Source: Anadara kagoshimensis (lineage: Eukaryota; Mollusca; Bivalvia; Arcoida; Arcidae). From it: a DNA stretch of 64,000 bases. The position numbers were made by a program, and so were the translations under genes. The first letter of the stretch is position 1. The number at the start of each line of letters is the position of its first letter. Below, one piece after another: positions 44,898-55,832 of the stretch. The notes beneath the pieces are model-generated. The model saw only the letters and a program-made list of their open reading frames with translations. It did not search any database and was not told where the DNA came from. The DNA lies in NCBI GenBank assembly GCA_021292105.1, contig CM037866.1, positions 5,726,163-5,790,162 of the forward strand. Direction: 5' to 3'.

Positions 44898-45117
44898 CAG
44901 TACAGACCAGATAATTATTTAAACACAAAGCTAACGAAAAGGAGTCGAAGTTCGGCTCCTGAACGGCCGAGATATGGATAGCTAGTTACTGATCATGAAA
45001 TGCCGTCGATAGACGAAGACCGATCGTCGATATAGCTAACGAAGGACTGAGATGAGCTGTCGATGATTCCGCGCTAATTCGTTCGTTTAGGGTTAAACTT
45101 TTGACAGGTCTGTACGG
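44898..45117. mobile_element. MITE, CAGACCTGTCGAAAG family
   Basis: Left end CAGTACAGACCAG, right end TTAAACTTTTGACAGGTCTG then TACGG, TA on both sides. Internal CTAACGAAAAGGAGTCGAAG word shared with 52471-52680 and 54911-55122. It lies in intron 3 of gene A. Confidence 0.75.
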
Positions 45118-45198
45118 TACATAACAACAACCAACGCAAAAACACGATACAATAGAAGTTAGTCATGTTATTATAAGGATCATCCATCAATTATAAAC

Positions 45199-45528
45199 CA
45201 CTGCGGTAGCTCAGTTGGTAGTCACGGTGCTCGCTCCGTAAGTGGGAGGTCGTGGGTTTGAGCCCCGACCGGGTCTGACCCAAGACTTTTAAGTGGCACT
45301 CGGCATTACGAAATGAAAGCCACGGTTCTTTCGGATGGGAACTTAAAATAAACGAGGTCCCGTGTCACGGTAGGCTTGGCACGATAAAGAACCCTGCTGT
45401 ATAATGCCATCAGCGCAATGCACAGGCAAAATTTCTGCGCCTTCGCCTATAACTTGCGACGTCTCGATATAAGTGAAATATTTTTAACTGAGACGTTAAA
45501 AACCATTACTCAACTCAACTCAACTTAA
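45199..45528 (+). mobile_element. SINE family 1 with insertion in A-box region
   Basis: Full-length copy except that GGTAGTCACGGTGCTCGC has extra bases between the A-box word and GTGCTCGC, and about 20 bases are missing after CTTTTAAGTGG. Confidence 0.85.
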
Positions 45529-45689
45529 CTCATCAATCATAAAATACAAAAGGGAAAAGTGTAACTGAAAAAATGCCAAAGAAACAGTCACAGAGCAAGA
45601 TCACTACGTGATGCAAGTTAATGTTGTTACGTTTTAAACTTTGTCATTATCATATTTGTGCTGTTCATTTTCTTTCATTTTAAGTTTTA

Positions 45690-46015
45690 ATGAACCGTTG
45701 TTGATGTAGCTAGCTAAACCTGAGGTACTAATCCTTCCGGAGCATCCTGCCTCACTTCCCTGATGGAAGTTCACTTGTTTCATATTTGCCAGTTTGTTAT
45801 TGATTGTGATGCGCTGCAATAATTACTTGTGATGTTCCTTTCATTTTAAGTTTTAATAAACCATTGTTGGTGTAGCTAGCTAAACATGAGGTACTAATTC
45901 TTCCGGAGCATCCAGCCTAACTTCTCTGATGGAAGTTCGCGTGTTTAACCTGACCTGTCATTTTCAAAGTGTTTACTTTCGTTTATGATTGTGGTCTGAC
46001 ATGTTTGGTATGTTT
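45690..46015 (+). repeat. Two tandem partial copies of the CTAGCTAAAC repeat
   Basis: TTTTAATGAACCGTTGTTGA followed by TGTAGCTAGCTAAACCTGAG, and again TTTTAATAAACCATTGTTGG followed by TGTAGCTAGCTAAACATGAG, about 180 bp apart, each followed by CCTTCCGGAGCATCC-like and GATGGAAGTTC words. Confidence 0.65.
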
Positions 46016-46469
46016 TTTACTGATTGTGATGTTTTCATATTATACATAATTAGCGTTTATTTCATTGGGTTAAACTTATACACTGCCCTCTATCAATAAC
46101 TTTACAAAATTAATGTATATTTGCCATAAGTATACATTAATTATAATCAACATATTAAATTTTGTTTATATAATTTAAATATTGAAAATTTTTCTGTATT
46201 TGAAGTGATATTTTAACTTTATGATCTTTATGTATGTATTGTTCTTGAGAAACAAATTTCTTGGAATTTTCTGAAATTTTGGGAGAAAATATGAAAATTT
46301 GAGAATATTATATTTTTCTATTTCAGCTGAAAAACATCCAGCTTTAGCATAATGATGTTTTCAACAATTGAATTTTGTGAAGATTTTGAGTCATAATATT
46401 GAGTTATTTGATATCACGTAGGATAATTTATGGAGGGAAGTGTATTACAAATAATTTAAGCTTACTTAC

Positions 46470-46487
46470 CGACTTTTTCCCGTGGAT
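46470..46487 (-). CDS. Gene A, micro-exon 3 (18 nt)
   Basis: Acceptor TATATTTATTTCAG, 18 nt encoding DPREKV in phase 1-1, donor GTAAGTAAG. The homologous 21 nt exon of gene B supports it. Confidence 0.7.
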
Positions 46488-46912
46488 CTGAAATAAATAT
46501 AATTTATATATTTTAATATATAGTACATGTATAATATGCCGCGTTATGTTAATGTCCTCATTCAATTGTCAAAGCTCATATATGACCTCATTCAATTATC
46601 AAAGTTCAAAAATTTAAAAGTTCATATATGACCTTATTCAATTAATTGTTAAAGTTCAAACATTTCAAAGTTTATATATGACCTCATGCAAATGTCAATT
46701 TCGAAGTATATATATATATATATATGACATATAGTGTATATTTTTTAATTTTGCAATAAGGAAGGTTTTAATATAAAAACAAACAATAAAAAATGATAAT
46801 CATAATTTTAAAAACAAGGATATGTTTATCTTACTGGTATTTATTATAATCATGACATACTTCAATGTTAAATTGCGTTAAAGTTTAATTCACATCTCTT
46901 TATTAGGATCAA

Positions 46913-46966
46913 ATGCCAGTCACTTTACCGTTCCCTTTGGGGACCTTTATAGACAGGATTGACCGT
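46913..46966. mobile_element. Fragment of the TTTATAGACAGG Tigger-like repeat
   Basis: CCAGTCACTTTACCGTTCCC and GGACCTTTATAGACAGGATT match the units at 63100-63605 (GGCCACTTTTACTGGTTCCC, GGCCTTTATAGACAGGTTT). It ends 15 bp from the donor of gene A exon 2. Confidence 0.55.
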
Positions 46967-46980
46967 ATAATTATTCTTAC

Positions 46981-47136
46981 CAAAACATTGACAGCGATCT
47001 CTGGTTCCTTCCATCCGGGTAGTTGTACCTCTCGGGCATCTTTTGCAAAATTTTTGGTTTGGTTTGGGTTGAAAGAATCCCCTTGGACACGGCCGACATT
47101 TTCTAAATCTGAGGAAAAATCCTGGCTGGCATATGA
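46981..47136 (-). CDS. Gene A, exon 2: GCC2/GCC3 Cys-rich domain
   Basis: Acceptor AATTATTTATTTCAG, 156 nt in phase 1-1, donor GTAAGAATA. It encodes ICQPGFFLRFRKCRPCPRGF, FQPKPNQKFCKRCPRGTTTR and MEGTRDRCQCF. Eight Cys with the spacing of the gene B exon, and a shared T-T-R-x-x-G-T-R-D-[RK]-C ending. Such modules occur in extracellular and receptor proteins, often in tandem with other Cys-rich domains. Confidence 0.78.
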
Positions 47137-47214
47137 CTGAAATAAATAATTAAAATTTGGTTAAAACATGTAGATTCTGAACACATGGTGTATGTAGAAT
47201 TATTCAATCAAAAA

Positions 47215-47345
47215 CAAAAATACTAATCGTTGTCCGAATCGCAATCGAGAAGCAAAGTAAAAACTTTGGAACTGACAAGTCTGGTTAGACACGCGAACTT
47301 CCACCAGGAAGTGAGCCGGGTGCTCCGGAAGGATCAATGCTTCAA
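47215..47345 (-). repeat. Dispersed repeat (CTAGCTAAAC family), inverted partial
   Basis: TCCGAATCGCAATCGAGAAG, AAAGTAAAAACTTTGGAACT, CGCGAACTTCCACCAGGAAG and GCTCCGGAAGGATCAATGC words. Confidence 0.6.
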
Positions 47346-47455
47346 TATTGTTACATTGAGGATTTAAAATCTAAATGATTTGGTTAAGTCAAGTTTTAAA
47401 TTTCTTTTTCAGTCAAAAATAAAAAGGGAGGGGGGGGGGTTCAAAAAGAAATGTG

Positions 47456-47780
47456 CTGAGCAAGGGTGTTTAATGTCCCAGTCAAAAATGTTATATCGAG
47501 ACGTCACCAGCTTTAGGCGAAGGTGCAGAAATTTCGTCTGTGCCTTGCGCTGGTGGCATTAAACAGCAGGATGGTTTAGCGTACCAGGCCCACGGGACAT
47601 CACTTATTTCACTTTAAGTTTCTATTCGAAAGAACCGTGACTTTCATTTCGTGATGCCGAGTGCTTGGCGAAAGAACAGTCACTACCCATATTCAAGTCT
47701 TTCTGTCAGACCCAGTCGGGGATCAAACCCTCGACCTCCCACTTACGGAGCGATCACTCTACCAACTGAGCTAACGCGGT
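47456..47780 (-). mobile_element. SINE family 1
   Basis: Minus-strand copy from GGTGTTTAATGTCCCAGTC to the GCGTTAGCTCAGTTGGTAGA head. It lies in intron 1 of gene A. Confidence 0.85.
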
Positions 47781-48014
47781 TGTTGTTCGGAGACTAGATA
47801 CATACTATTGACAGTCATGTATAAAATTATATGTAGTGGAGTAAAAATGGAGTGGCGCAATGATGTTTTACACCCCCATTTGAATTTTTTCTCGTATATC
47901 GAGGCGGTAAGGTCTGGGATGGTGGAGGCAACCGCTATGATCCATAAACCGGCAACTAATTTGCCACCCAGACCCAAAGTGTGGAGTGGACCGGAATAAC
48001 ATACCTATTGGTTA

Positions 48015-48135
48015 GATGCGTAATGGTGTTTAACGTCCCTGTCAAGAATATTTCACGTATATCAGTCGAGACGTCACCAACTCAAAGCAAAGGTGCAGAC
48101 ATTTTGCCTGTGCGTTACGCTGATGGCAGTTTAAA
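48015..48135 (-). mobile_element. SINE family 1, tail part only
   Basis: AATGGTGTTTAACGTCCCTG through GCGTTACGCTGATGGCA; the head and most of the body are lost. Confidence 0.7.
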
Positions 48136-48309
48136 CTATGAGTGAGTTGAGTAATGGTGTTTTTGCCACAGTAAAGATTCTGACACTTATATCAGGGACT
48201 CTCAGTTCTGGGATAGGTGTTAAAACTGGAATGTCCTTATAAACTTTCTCATACTAAAGGATCTGTCTGAGCAAAATCCAAACCTAGATGGCGAGAGGCG
48301 CTGTGATCC

Positions 48310-48525
48310 AGACTGTAAAGACCTGTCGAAGGTTTAACACTTGGCTAATAAAAATGGACGAAGCTTGGATGCCGAGTGAAGATATTTAAGTAGTTAGTTG
48401 TCTAACGAGAGATAGATAGCAGCTGCCAAAAAACTGTCTAGATAAGGATGAAGCAGAGGCGAGATGAGCCGTCCATTCGACAAAAAAATCGTTAGTCTTA
48501 TGTTAAACTTTCGACAGGTCTGTAC
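48310..48525. mobile_element. MITE, CAGACCTGTCGAAAG family, diverged copy
   Basis: AGACCTGTCGAAGGTTTAAC at the left and GTTAAACTTTCGACAGGTCT at the right, about 210 bp apart, with the shared interior words (GCCGAGTG, GAGATGAGCCGTC). Confidence 0.7.
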
Positions 48526-48670
48526 TATATATATATATATGACCGCGTTTTAGGACGTTTTGTAACTGAGGTATATTACACCCCGGTCAAGACTCTTTCA
48601 CTTATAAAGAGATAGTAAAATCAACGATGATGGAGGAAACTGCAAAAAGTGTCAAGAGAAAACTAGGATC

Positions 48671-48931
48671 AGGCCCCGGTTTCACAATCATTCGTTAGCT
48701 AAGACTTTCCTTAACTTAAATTTAGCAAATTTTTGTAATCTGTTTTCGGAACTACTGGTGAATATTATTGTCAAAACTAAATGCAAATGTTTTAATCTAG
48801 AATTGGTCTTAAAAATAACACCTTAAATTCCCGAATATCTTGAAAATTAACAAAATTATAAAGACTTGAAATTTTGCAAGATTTAAGTTAGGGAAAATCT
48901 TAGCTAAGGAATGATTGTGAAACCGGGGCCT
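48671..48931. mobile_element. MITE, AGGCCCCGGTTTCACAATC family, complete
   Basis: 261 bp. The left end AGGCCCCGGTTTCACAATCA is the exact inverse of the right end TGATTGTGAAACCGGGGCCT apart from one position, and the inversion continues inward (CGTTAGCTAAGA versus TCTTAGCTAAGG; CCTTAACTTAAAT versus ATTTAAGTTAGG). It is the best-preserved member of a family with at least five more copies here. Confidence 0.88.
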
Positions 48932-49042
48932 GTCTGGGCGGGATTCGAACCTAGGTTGTGAAACGCTGTGATCTGTAATCGAGCGTTTGAACACTTGGCC
49001 ACCGGTGACCCCTATATATCTACTATGAGTTTTCCCTCTTAC

Positions 49043-49760
49043 CTGACTTTTTGTAGTGGTATTTGTTAGATATTACACCATATTTTTTATCCTTTCTTTT
49101 GTAATTGTCTTTTTTGTGTATTTGATTATTGTTGTCATGTCTTTTCCTATCTTTCATTCCTGGACTATCCGATTGTCTTGGGTTCTGACTATCGCTGTTC
49201 CATGCCGGAGTTGTTTGTAAAACATTGCCGTCAGTTCCAATAATATTTCCAAACACATCGTCGATATTTACTTCACCATCGATATCGACGGGAGTAATAT
49301 CGCCGTCCCCACCATTAGGAAATAAGTCATCGATCGTCATGTTGCCATCATCCGTCATATCGCCAGTTGCCGTATCGACAGTATTATTGTCGCTCTGTGT
49401 GTTTCCGCCATTATTGTCGTTTCGTGTGTTTCCGCCATTATTTTCGTTTCGTGTGTTTCCGCCATTATTTTCGTTTGGTGTGTTTCCGCCATTATTGTCG
49501 ACCCATGTGTTTCCGCCATTATTATCGACCCATGTGTTTCCGCCATTATTGTCGTTTCGTGTGTTTCCGCCATTATCGACAGAACCATTAGTCAGGTCGC
49601 CATTTTCAATATTTCCGGGTGATATGATGTTTCTATCTTTGACACCATTGTTCACTTTCCCGCCATATCCGTTATACCCATAGTCTTGACCTCCATATTC
49701 CCTCATAGATTCTACCACCCGAAATATCAACACAAACAGCAGCAAAAACACAACCTTCAT
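49043..49760 (-). CDS. Gene A, exon 1: signal peptide and Asn/Gly repeat region of a secreted protein
   Basis: I start at MKVVFLLLFVLIFRVVES because an acceptor TTTCATTTCAG directly precedes this ATG, as in gene B; a frame extends five codons further upstream. After the signal peptide come a Gly/Tyr stretch (YGGQDYGYNGYGG), seven 9-residue units like NNGGNTRND (27 bp), an acidic stretch (DGDITPVDIDGEVNIDDVF) and a basic C-terminal part (DRKRHDNNNQIHKKDNYKR). The donor AAAGTCAG|GTAAGAG ends the exon in phase 1. Joined exons 49760-49043, 47136-46981, 46487-46470, 44846-44587 give 383 codons plus stop in frame. A paralogue of gene B, 3.4 kb upstream of it on the same strand; only the repeat region differs in kind. 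Confidence 0.85.
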
Positions 49761-49893
49761 CTGAAATGAAATCAATTAGTTTTTATACATTTATACATAT
49801 ATATGGAGTCCCAATCGTACCAAATGATTATATATTTTACAATTTGAGCGCATTATTTTGAAATCGACAATCGAATCGACAAACTTTTTTACT

Positions 49894-50268
49894 TTGTTGG
49901 TTGGTTGAATGTTGCTTAACGTCGCATCAGCAATTTTTCAGCTATTAGCGACGAGAACTTTTTATTAATCTCTATGGATTAACCTATGGACAAGGTTGTG
50001 TATGCATGTGAAGTGCGAGTGTGTTTTATGGTCTGCCTTGTACCAGCGGGCACTCAGGGCAACTTTAAGGTGCTAGCTCACAGAGCCAGTACACCGCAGA
50101 CAAGTGTACCACTCCCCAGTCCATTACACTGATACCAGGTGAACCTTAAAGGACAACGGCAAGGGAAATTCACTTTTCCACATGTAGTCTGAGCGGGACT
50201 CTAACTCACAGCGGTGAGAGACCCTGGATTTATAGACTGACGTCTCATTCATTAGGCCACCGCGGCCT
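49894..50268 (-). mobile_element. SINE family 2
   Basis: Minus-strand copy, complete from GGTTGGTTGAATGTTGC to GAGGCCGCGGTGGCCTAATG, 100 bp upstream of gene A's first coding exon. Confidence 0.88.
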
Positions 50269-50621
50269 CTTTTTTCACGTTGGGATATGCCCTAATGGGA
50301 TTCTTGCCTAGGTGGTAAGCTGTTCTTTGATCTTACAGCGCGTGCTTTAGATCACTCGGCAATTGAGCATCCACCACACCACCACCACCGCCGAAACAAA
50401 TAACGAAAAAAATAACCAGATTTCATAGCAATGTCTATAAATCTCACGACTTTGAACGGGCACTTCACCTAATATATTAATGGAATGTAACCGAAAAATG
50501 ATATTCAGTGGTGTGGTTAAAATATTATCATGTGCCAAATTAAAAAAAAACTTTTTTTTTTAGAAAAATTAAAACAAAATTCTGTGCATCATGGTACTTA
50601 ATTTTTGTGGATCATACTCCG

Positions 50622-50850
50622 GTTTCATAATAATGCCTTAACTAAACTTTTCCTCAACGGAGATCTGGCAAATTCGAAATCTTAAATATTTTGTGAATTG
50701 TTAAAATATTCTGGAATTTAAGGTATTTTGAAGGTCGTTTTAAGCTCTTAACATCTGTATTTATTTTTGTCAAAAATGCATACAACATTCCACCAGAGAT
50801 TTCCAAAATTTGATGAATTTAAATCAACGAATATCTTAGTTCCCTGGTGG
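50622..50850. mobile_element. MITE, CCCGGTTTCACAATC family, diverged partial
   Basis: CTCCGGTTTCATAATAATGC with CTTAACTAAACTTTTCCTCA on the left; the right end runs into another repeat near 50845. Confidence 0.5.
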
Positions 50851-50955
50851 AGGTTCACGTGTCTAACTTGACTTGTCAGTTTCAAAGTTTTTACTTTGCT
50901 TGTGAATTGGGATTCGGACCTGGTTTAGTATGTTTGTTTTTTATTTATTAATGAT

Positions 50956-51620
50956 TGCTAAATTGACTCCAGTTTTACTATCATTCCTTAACTTAGATTT
51001 TCATTTACTTACATCTGGCAAGTTTTGAAATATTTTATAGTATTTTAAATTTTAAAAAATTAAATTAGAATTAAAATTTCAAAATTAAAAAAAAAACTAT
51101 ATCAAGCTTAGTGCGATCCTTAAATTTATGAATATCTTGAAAACTAACAAAATTATTTAGATGTTAAATTTGCCAAATTTTAGCTAAGAATAATCTTACC
51201 TGAGTTGAGTTGAGAAATGGTGTTTAGCGTCCCAGTCAAGAATATTTCACTTATATCGAGACGTCGCCAGCTATAGGCGAGAGCAGAGAAATTTTGTCTG
51301 TGGGTTTTGCAAATGGCATTATACAGCATGGTTCTTTAGCGTGCCAAGTCCACCGTGACACGGGGCCTCTTTTATTTTAAGTTCCCATGACTTTCATATA
51401 ATGCCGAATGCTTGGCGAAAGAACAGTCACTATCCACTTTCAAGTCTTGGGTCAGACCAGGTCGGTGTTCGAATTCATGACCTCCCATTTACGGAGCAAG
51501 CACTCTACCAACTGAGCTACCGCAGTAGTATATAACATTACTATTGAGATGTTGAATTTGCCAAATATAAGCTCAGAAACATCTTAGTTTATAAACGATT
51601 GTGAAACTGTGCTCAGCATT
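50956..51620. mobile_element. MITE of the same family, split by a SINE
   Basis: The left part starts CTCCAGTTTTACTATCATTC, and the right end is AAACGATTGTGAAACTGTGC near 51595-51614. A SINE (51198-51527) sits inside, and the CTAACAAAATTATTTAGATG TTAAATTTGCCAAAT words are repeated on both sides of it. Confidence 0.65.
51198..51527 (-). mobile_element. SINE family 1
   Basis: Minus strand, near full length (GGTGTTTAGCGTCCCAGTC tail, GCGGTAGCTCAGTTGGTAGA head), about 20 bp of body deleted near 51385. Confidence 0.85.
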
Positions 51621-51870
51621 TTTCAAATGTACTTAAAGTTTAATTTAACAAAGAACCATTATAACCAATTGTGTCAGAATGTAATTTCTCAAATAACAAC
51701 ATGAAATTCGGTGGTGTGGTTAAAACATTGTCATGTGTTAATTTTTACATGAATTTTGTATGAAAATTAAAACAATTGAAATCAAGACACATCACGGAAC
51801 CTTGAAATTTTTGTTGGCCCTTTTACCAGTTTTATAGCATTTTATGACAATGTCCACTTAACTGAAGGGA

Positions 51871-52222
51871 ACCACTGCGGTAGCTCAGTTGGTAGAATGC
51901 TCGCTCCGTAAGTGGGAGGTTGTGGGTTCGAACCCCGGCTTAGTCTGACCCAAGACTTGAAAGTGGGTAGTGGCTGTTCTTTCGCCAAGCACTCGGCATT
52001 ACGAAATGAAAGTGACGGTTCTTTCGGATGGGAACTTAAAATAAACGAGGTCCCGTGTCTTGGTAGGCTTGGCACGATAAAGAACCCTGCTGTATAATGC
52101 CATCAGCGCAACGCACACGCAGCGTTTCTTCACTTTCGCCTACAGCTGGCGACGTCTTGATATAAGTGAAATCTTGACTGGGACGTTAAACATCATTACT
52201 CAACTCACTCACTCACTTACCT
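51871..52222 (+). mobile_element. SINE family 1, close to consensus
   Basis: Head GCGGTAGCTCAGTTGGTAGA, GGTTCGAACCCCGGCTTAGT, full body and a CTCAACTCACTCACTCACTT tail. Confidence 0.9.
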
Positions 52223-52470
52223 TAAGGCCGAACTGATATAACCAGCTAGTAATGACGTTACTGTCCTTTTAGTTGTGATCATCGGCTTATATATACGCTA
52301 ACAAAATACCGAGATACGTTTATGACGTCATCAATATTTTTTTTCTACGATTTTTCAATTATTATGCATTTATTGATAGTGTCATTATGTTCAAGAAAAC
52401 AATAATGTTAATTTAATATTTAATTATGTCAATTAATTGAAAATTTTTGAAATTATTAAAAACGATATAC

Positions 52471-52680
52471 AGTACAGACCTTTCGAAAGTTTAACACTGA
52501 GCATGTAAAAAGGAGTCGGAACTCGGCTGCCGATATCTAGGTGTATGATTATCTAATGGCCCAAAAGCTGCTGATGCGATAGAGCAGTTGTCGGTATATA
52601 CCTAACGAGGGAACAAGATTAAATGTCGATTCGACACTCATTAGTTAGCTTAGTGTTAAACTTTCGACAGGTCTGTACTG
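52471..52680. mobile_element. MITE, CAGACCTGTCGAAAG family, complete with TA duplication
   Basis: CAGTACAGACCTTTCGAAAG at the left and CTTTCGACAGGTCTGTACTG at the right, TA on both sides, 210 bp. Confidence 0.85.
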
Positions 52681-52887
52681 TATGACAAAATTTCTTTAAT
52701 TTTGATAATTTGTATAAATATCGTTTGAGTGTTTCCGCAAATTTGGACTGCATGTATGGACTTCCCGAACGAAAGACACATAGTTTCCGTGTCATCGGAA
52801 TTCAAATAAAAACTATTACCGAGAAAATGAAAATAAATTAAGATATGACAAGCAAAACATCTAATAATAAATATTCTTAAATGAACC

Positions 52888-53470
52888 CGTCCCTGTTTTC
52901 ACAATTATTTTATTTACTGATATTTCCCTTAACTAAAATTTAGTAAAATTTTAAAATATGTTTTTGGAACTACTAAAAGCGTTTTTGATAAACTAAACAT
53001 AATATGTTTTAAGCTAAAAGTGAATTTCAAAATGACACCTTAAATTCCTGAATATATAAAGAATCATAAAAATTTGAAGATTGCGAGATTTAAGATAGGA
53101 TAATTTTAAAAATCTACTGGCCACAGAAAGTATCAAATGAAGAAGAAGAACAAGAGCCGAGGCAGAAAAGATCAGCACCACAATCAAAAGAAGAAGGTGG
53201 AAATGGCTGGGCCATGTTTTGAAAATGGGTACGCAAAACTGACACTTACCTGGACACCAGAGGGGAAGAGGAAAAGAAGACAACCCAAAGAGACTTGGAG
53301 AAGAACTACTGAAAGAGAACAAAAAGAGCTGGGATACAATTCATGGATTGGGGCAACAAAAGTAGCGACAGACAGAGGCTAATTGGGAGGAGGGCTTGTA
53401 AACGCCCTCGGGGAGAGAGTGGAATAAATCAGTAAGTCAATCTTTGTGAAGGAATGGTTGTGAAATATGG
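52888..53470. mobile_element. MITE, CCCGGTTTCACAATC family, split by a LINE fragment
   Basis: The left part CCTGTTTTCACAATTATTT... runs to about 53112; the right end GAAGGAATGGTTGTGAAATA lies at 53449-53468. The LINE 3' piece between them separates the two halves. Confidence 0.65.
53113..53440 (+). mobile_element. 5'-truncated LINE 3' end (RTE/Jockey-type C-terminus)
   Basis: RRWKWLGHVLKMG in one frame, then LTWTPEGKRKRRQPKETWRR and EQKELGYNSWIGATKVATDR in another, the same C-terminal module as at 18999-19338, followed by GGAGGGCTTGTAAACGCCCT. It is frame-broken. Confidence 0.8.
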
Positions 53471-54294
53471 TTATGCCAATTTTATTATACGGGTGTGAAA
53501 TATGGGGTTTTAGCAATTGTGATATTTTAGAAAGAGTTCACCTTAAATTTTGTAAATTAATTTTAAATGTTAAAAAGTCAACACCAAACTTTATTGTGTA
53601 TGGCGAACTAGCAAGGTATCCCATCAGTGTTTATATAAAAACAAGAATTATAGGTTTTTGGGCAAATATTGTTACTGGTAAACAAACAAAATACTCATTT
53701 TTGATTTATAATATGCTATATAACAAATTTTTAAAAGGTATCAATTTTGAATGGTTTATGAAAGTTAAGACAATTTTAGATGAATGTGGTATGAGTAATA
53801 TTTTACATTGTCAAAACTTTAATAAAAAGTGGGTAGTTAAGTCTGTTAAATTGAAGTTATGTGATCAATTCCAACAGAAATGGAGTAGTGATTGTAATAA
53901 TTCTTCTAAAGGCATATCTTATAGATTATTTAGTAACGATTTTCAACTTCAATATTATCTAAGATCAAATCTTTGTAAGAAAAATAAAATTATTTTAAGT
54001 AAATTTAGGACAAGCAACCATAGATTACCAATTGAAACTGGACGTTGGCAAAATATAGATAGGAATGAAAGAATTTGTAATTTATGTGGGGATGAAATTG
54101 GGGATGAATATCATTATATATTAAAATGTACTTCTTTAACTAGTGATCGAAATAAATATATTCCCTTTGTATTCTCTAAAAATCCAAATATTGTGAAATT
54201 TTATGGCTTATTTTCTTCAAAAAAGATGTCTGTTTTAAACAATTTATGTAAATTTATTAGTATTATCAATGAGAGAGTCAGTCCTCCTGGTTAA
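53467..54294 (+). pseudogene. C-terminal part of a non-LTR retrotransposon reverse-transcriptase polyprotein
   Basis: An open 275-codon frame with the LINE C-terminal pattern: PILLYGCEIWGFSNCDILER, HLKFCKLILNVKKSTPNFIV and YGELARYPISVYIK, and a zinc-knuckle-like CNLCGDEIGDEYHYILKC near residue 207. There is no palm domain, so the copy is 5'-truncated and begins at an internal Met. Its 3' UTR is interrupted 22 bp after the stop by the 54317-60502 insertion and resumes at 60503. Confidence 0.82.
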
Positions 54295-54910
54295 ATTATA
54301 CGTTTGATTATGTATACAGTAGGATAGCCAAGTCCAAAATGTGCGTTGGTTTTAAAATTTGAGACCTTCCGCGGTAAATAAAAAGGGATTACTTTTTGGC
54401 AAGTGTCTGAACCCGAAAAAAATTCGCCATTTTCAGAATCGTTTTTATACCATAAAATTAACATTTCTAGCTACGAATATGATGCAAGCGTGTGAGGAAT
54501 TAACTAAACTTTCTACATGTATCAAAAAGTCCGAGATAAAACGCCACATTTATTTAAAATTACTGATATCCCGACGATAACCGATTTCTCTTGAAAATCA
54601 ACAGAAATTTCTTCTCCATTTTTGAAACTGGTACGTTTTTTGTGTAAAGAATACTTTTCCTAGAAATTTTAATACAATGTCAGAAAATTATTACAGTATA
54701 CGCCAGTAAATTATCGTACCTGGTGCATGAGGGTTAAATATGCGAAAATCGCAAAAATCCAACAGCATGATTTCAGTACGTCTTGTTGTCAATGAAAACA
54801 AATATGGCCGCGACCTTGATAAACATTGTTCTAGCGTAATGACGTAAACAACGTTCCCCGTGTCAAATATAAGGTCAACTGTCTACTGTATACACAGTAC
54901 ACGCAATGTA

Positions 54911-55122
54911 CAGTACAGACCTGTCGAAAGTTTAACACTAAGCTAACCAAAAGAAGTCAAAGCTCGACTGCCGAGTGCCTAAGGTATGGAAAGGTAGCGG
55001 TCGAAAAGCTGCCGAGAGATAGATGGCACCTGCTGTCGATATAAACACCAAACGAGGAACCAATATGGGCTGTCGGCACTAATTCGTTAGCTGGGTGCTA
55101 AACTTTGTACAGGTCTGTACTG
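54911..55122. mobile_element. MITE, CAGACCTGTCGAAAG family, complete
   Basis: CAGTACAGACCTGTCGAAAG at the left, CAGGTCTGTACTG at the right, TA on both sides. It inserted inside the larger element. Confidence 0.85.
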
Positions 55123-55189
55123 TATTTATCGATTTTTTTTGCAACAGGCATCCTCATCTGGCACACATCATATGACATGTGTTTGTTGA

Positions 55190-55527
55190 TGGAGATACTT
55201 TAGGACCCCAACAGGAATAAATAAATAGGGCCTAAATTAAAAAAAAAATAAATGATAAATAAATAAATAAATATAATAAATCAGAATTTCTACAGAGAAA
55301 TAAGTTAGAGCTGGGACACAGTATGTTGAGCAGGTTACAAAATGTCTAGCAGGTTAGATGATAATAAATAAATAAACAAATAAATAAATCAGAAATTGTT
55401 CAGAGAAATAAGTTAGAACTGGGACACAATATGTCAGTGCTCAGTTAATAAATAAATAAATAAATAATTAAGAAATTAATTTGAGAAATAAGTTAGAGCT
55501 GGGACACAATATGTCAGCAGTTGTTAA

Positions 55528-55558
<31 letters not shown>

Positions 55559-55644
55559 ATCAGAATTTCTACAGAGAAATAAGTTAGAGCTGGGACACAG
55601 TATGTTGAGCAGGTTACAAAATGTCTAGCAGGTTAAGATGATAA

Positions 55645-55692
<48 letters not shown>

Positions 55693-55713
55693 AAATAAAT
55701 ATAAATAAATAAG

Positions 55714-55764
<51 letters not shown>

Positions 55765-55832
55765 ATCAGACATTCTACAGAGAAATAAGTTAGAGCTGGG
55801 ACACAATATGTTGAGCAGGTTAGTGATGATAA
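55190..55832. repeat. Minisatellite mixed with (TAAA)n
   Basis: Five units of CAGAGAAATAAGTTAGAGCT then GGGACACA.TATGT (at about 55294, 55399, 55479, 55573 and 55777) alternate with TAAA runs of very different length, the longest at 55647-55765. The long Leu-Phe-Ile-Tyr frames on minus are by-products. Confidence 0.9.

Noticed and set aside
49225-49683. Plus-strand frame opposite gene A
   Set aside because: Antisense shadow of the NNGGNTRND repeat region; no start or domain support.
53467-54294. 275-codon frame as a host gene
   Set aside because: It has the C-terminal pattern of LINE polyproteins, a truncated start and a LINE-type 3' tail.
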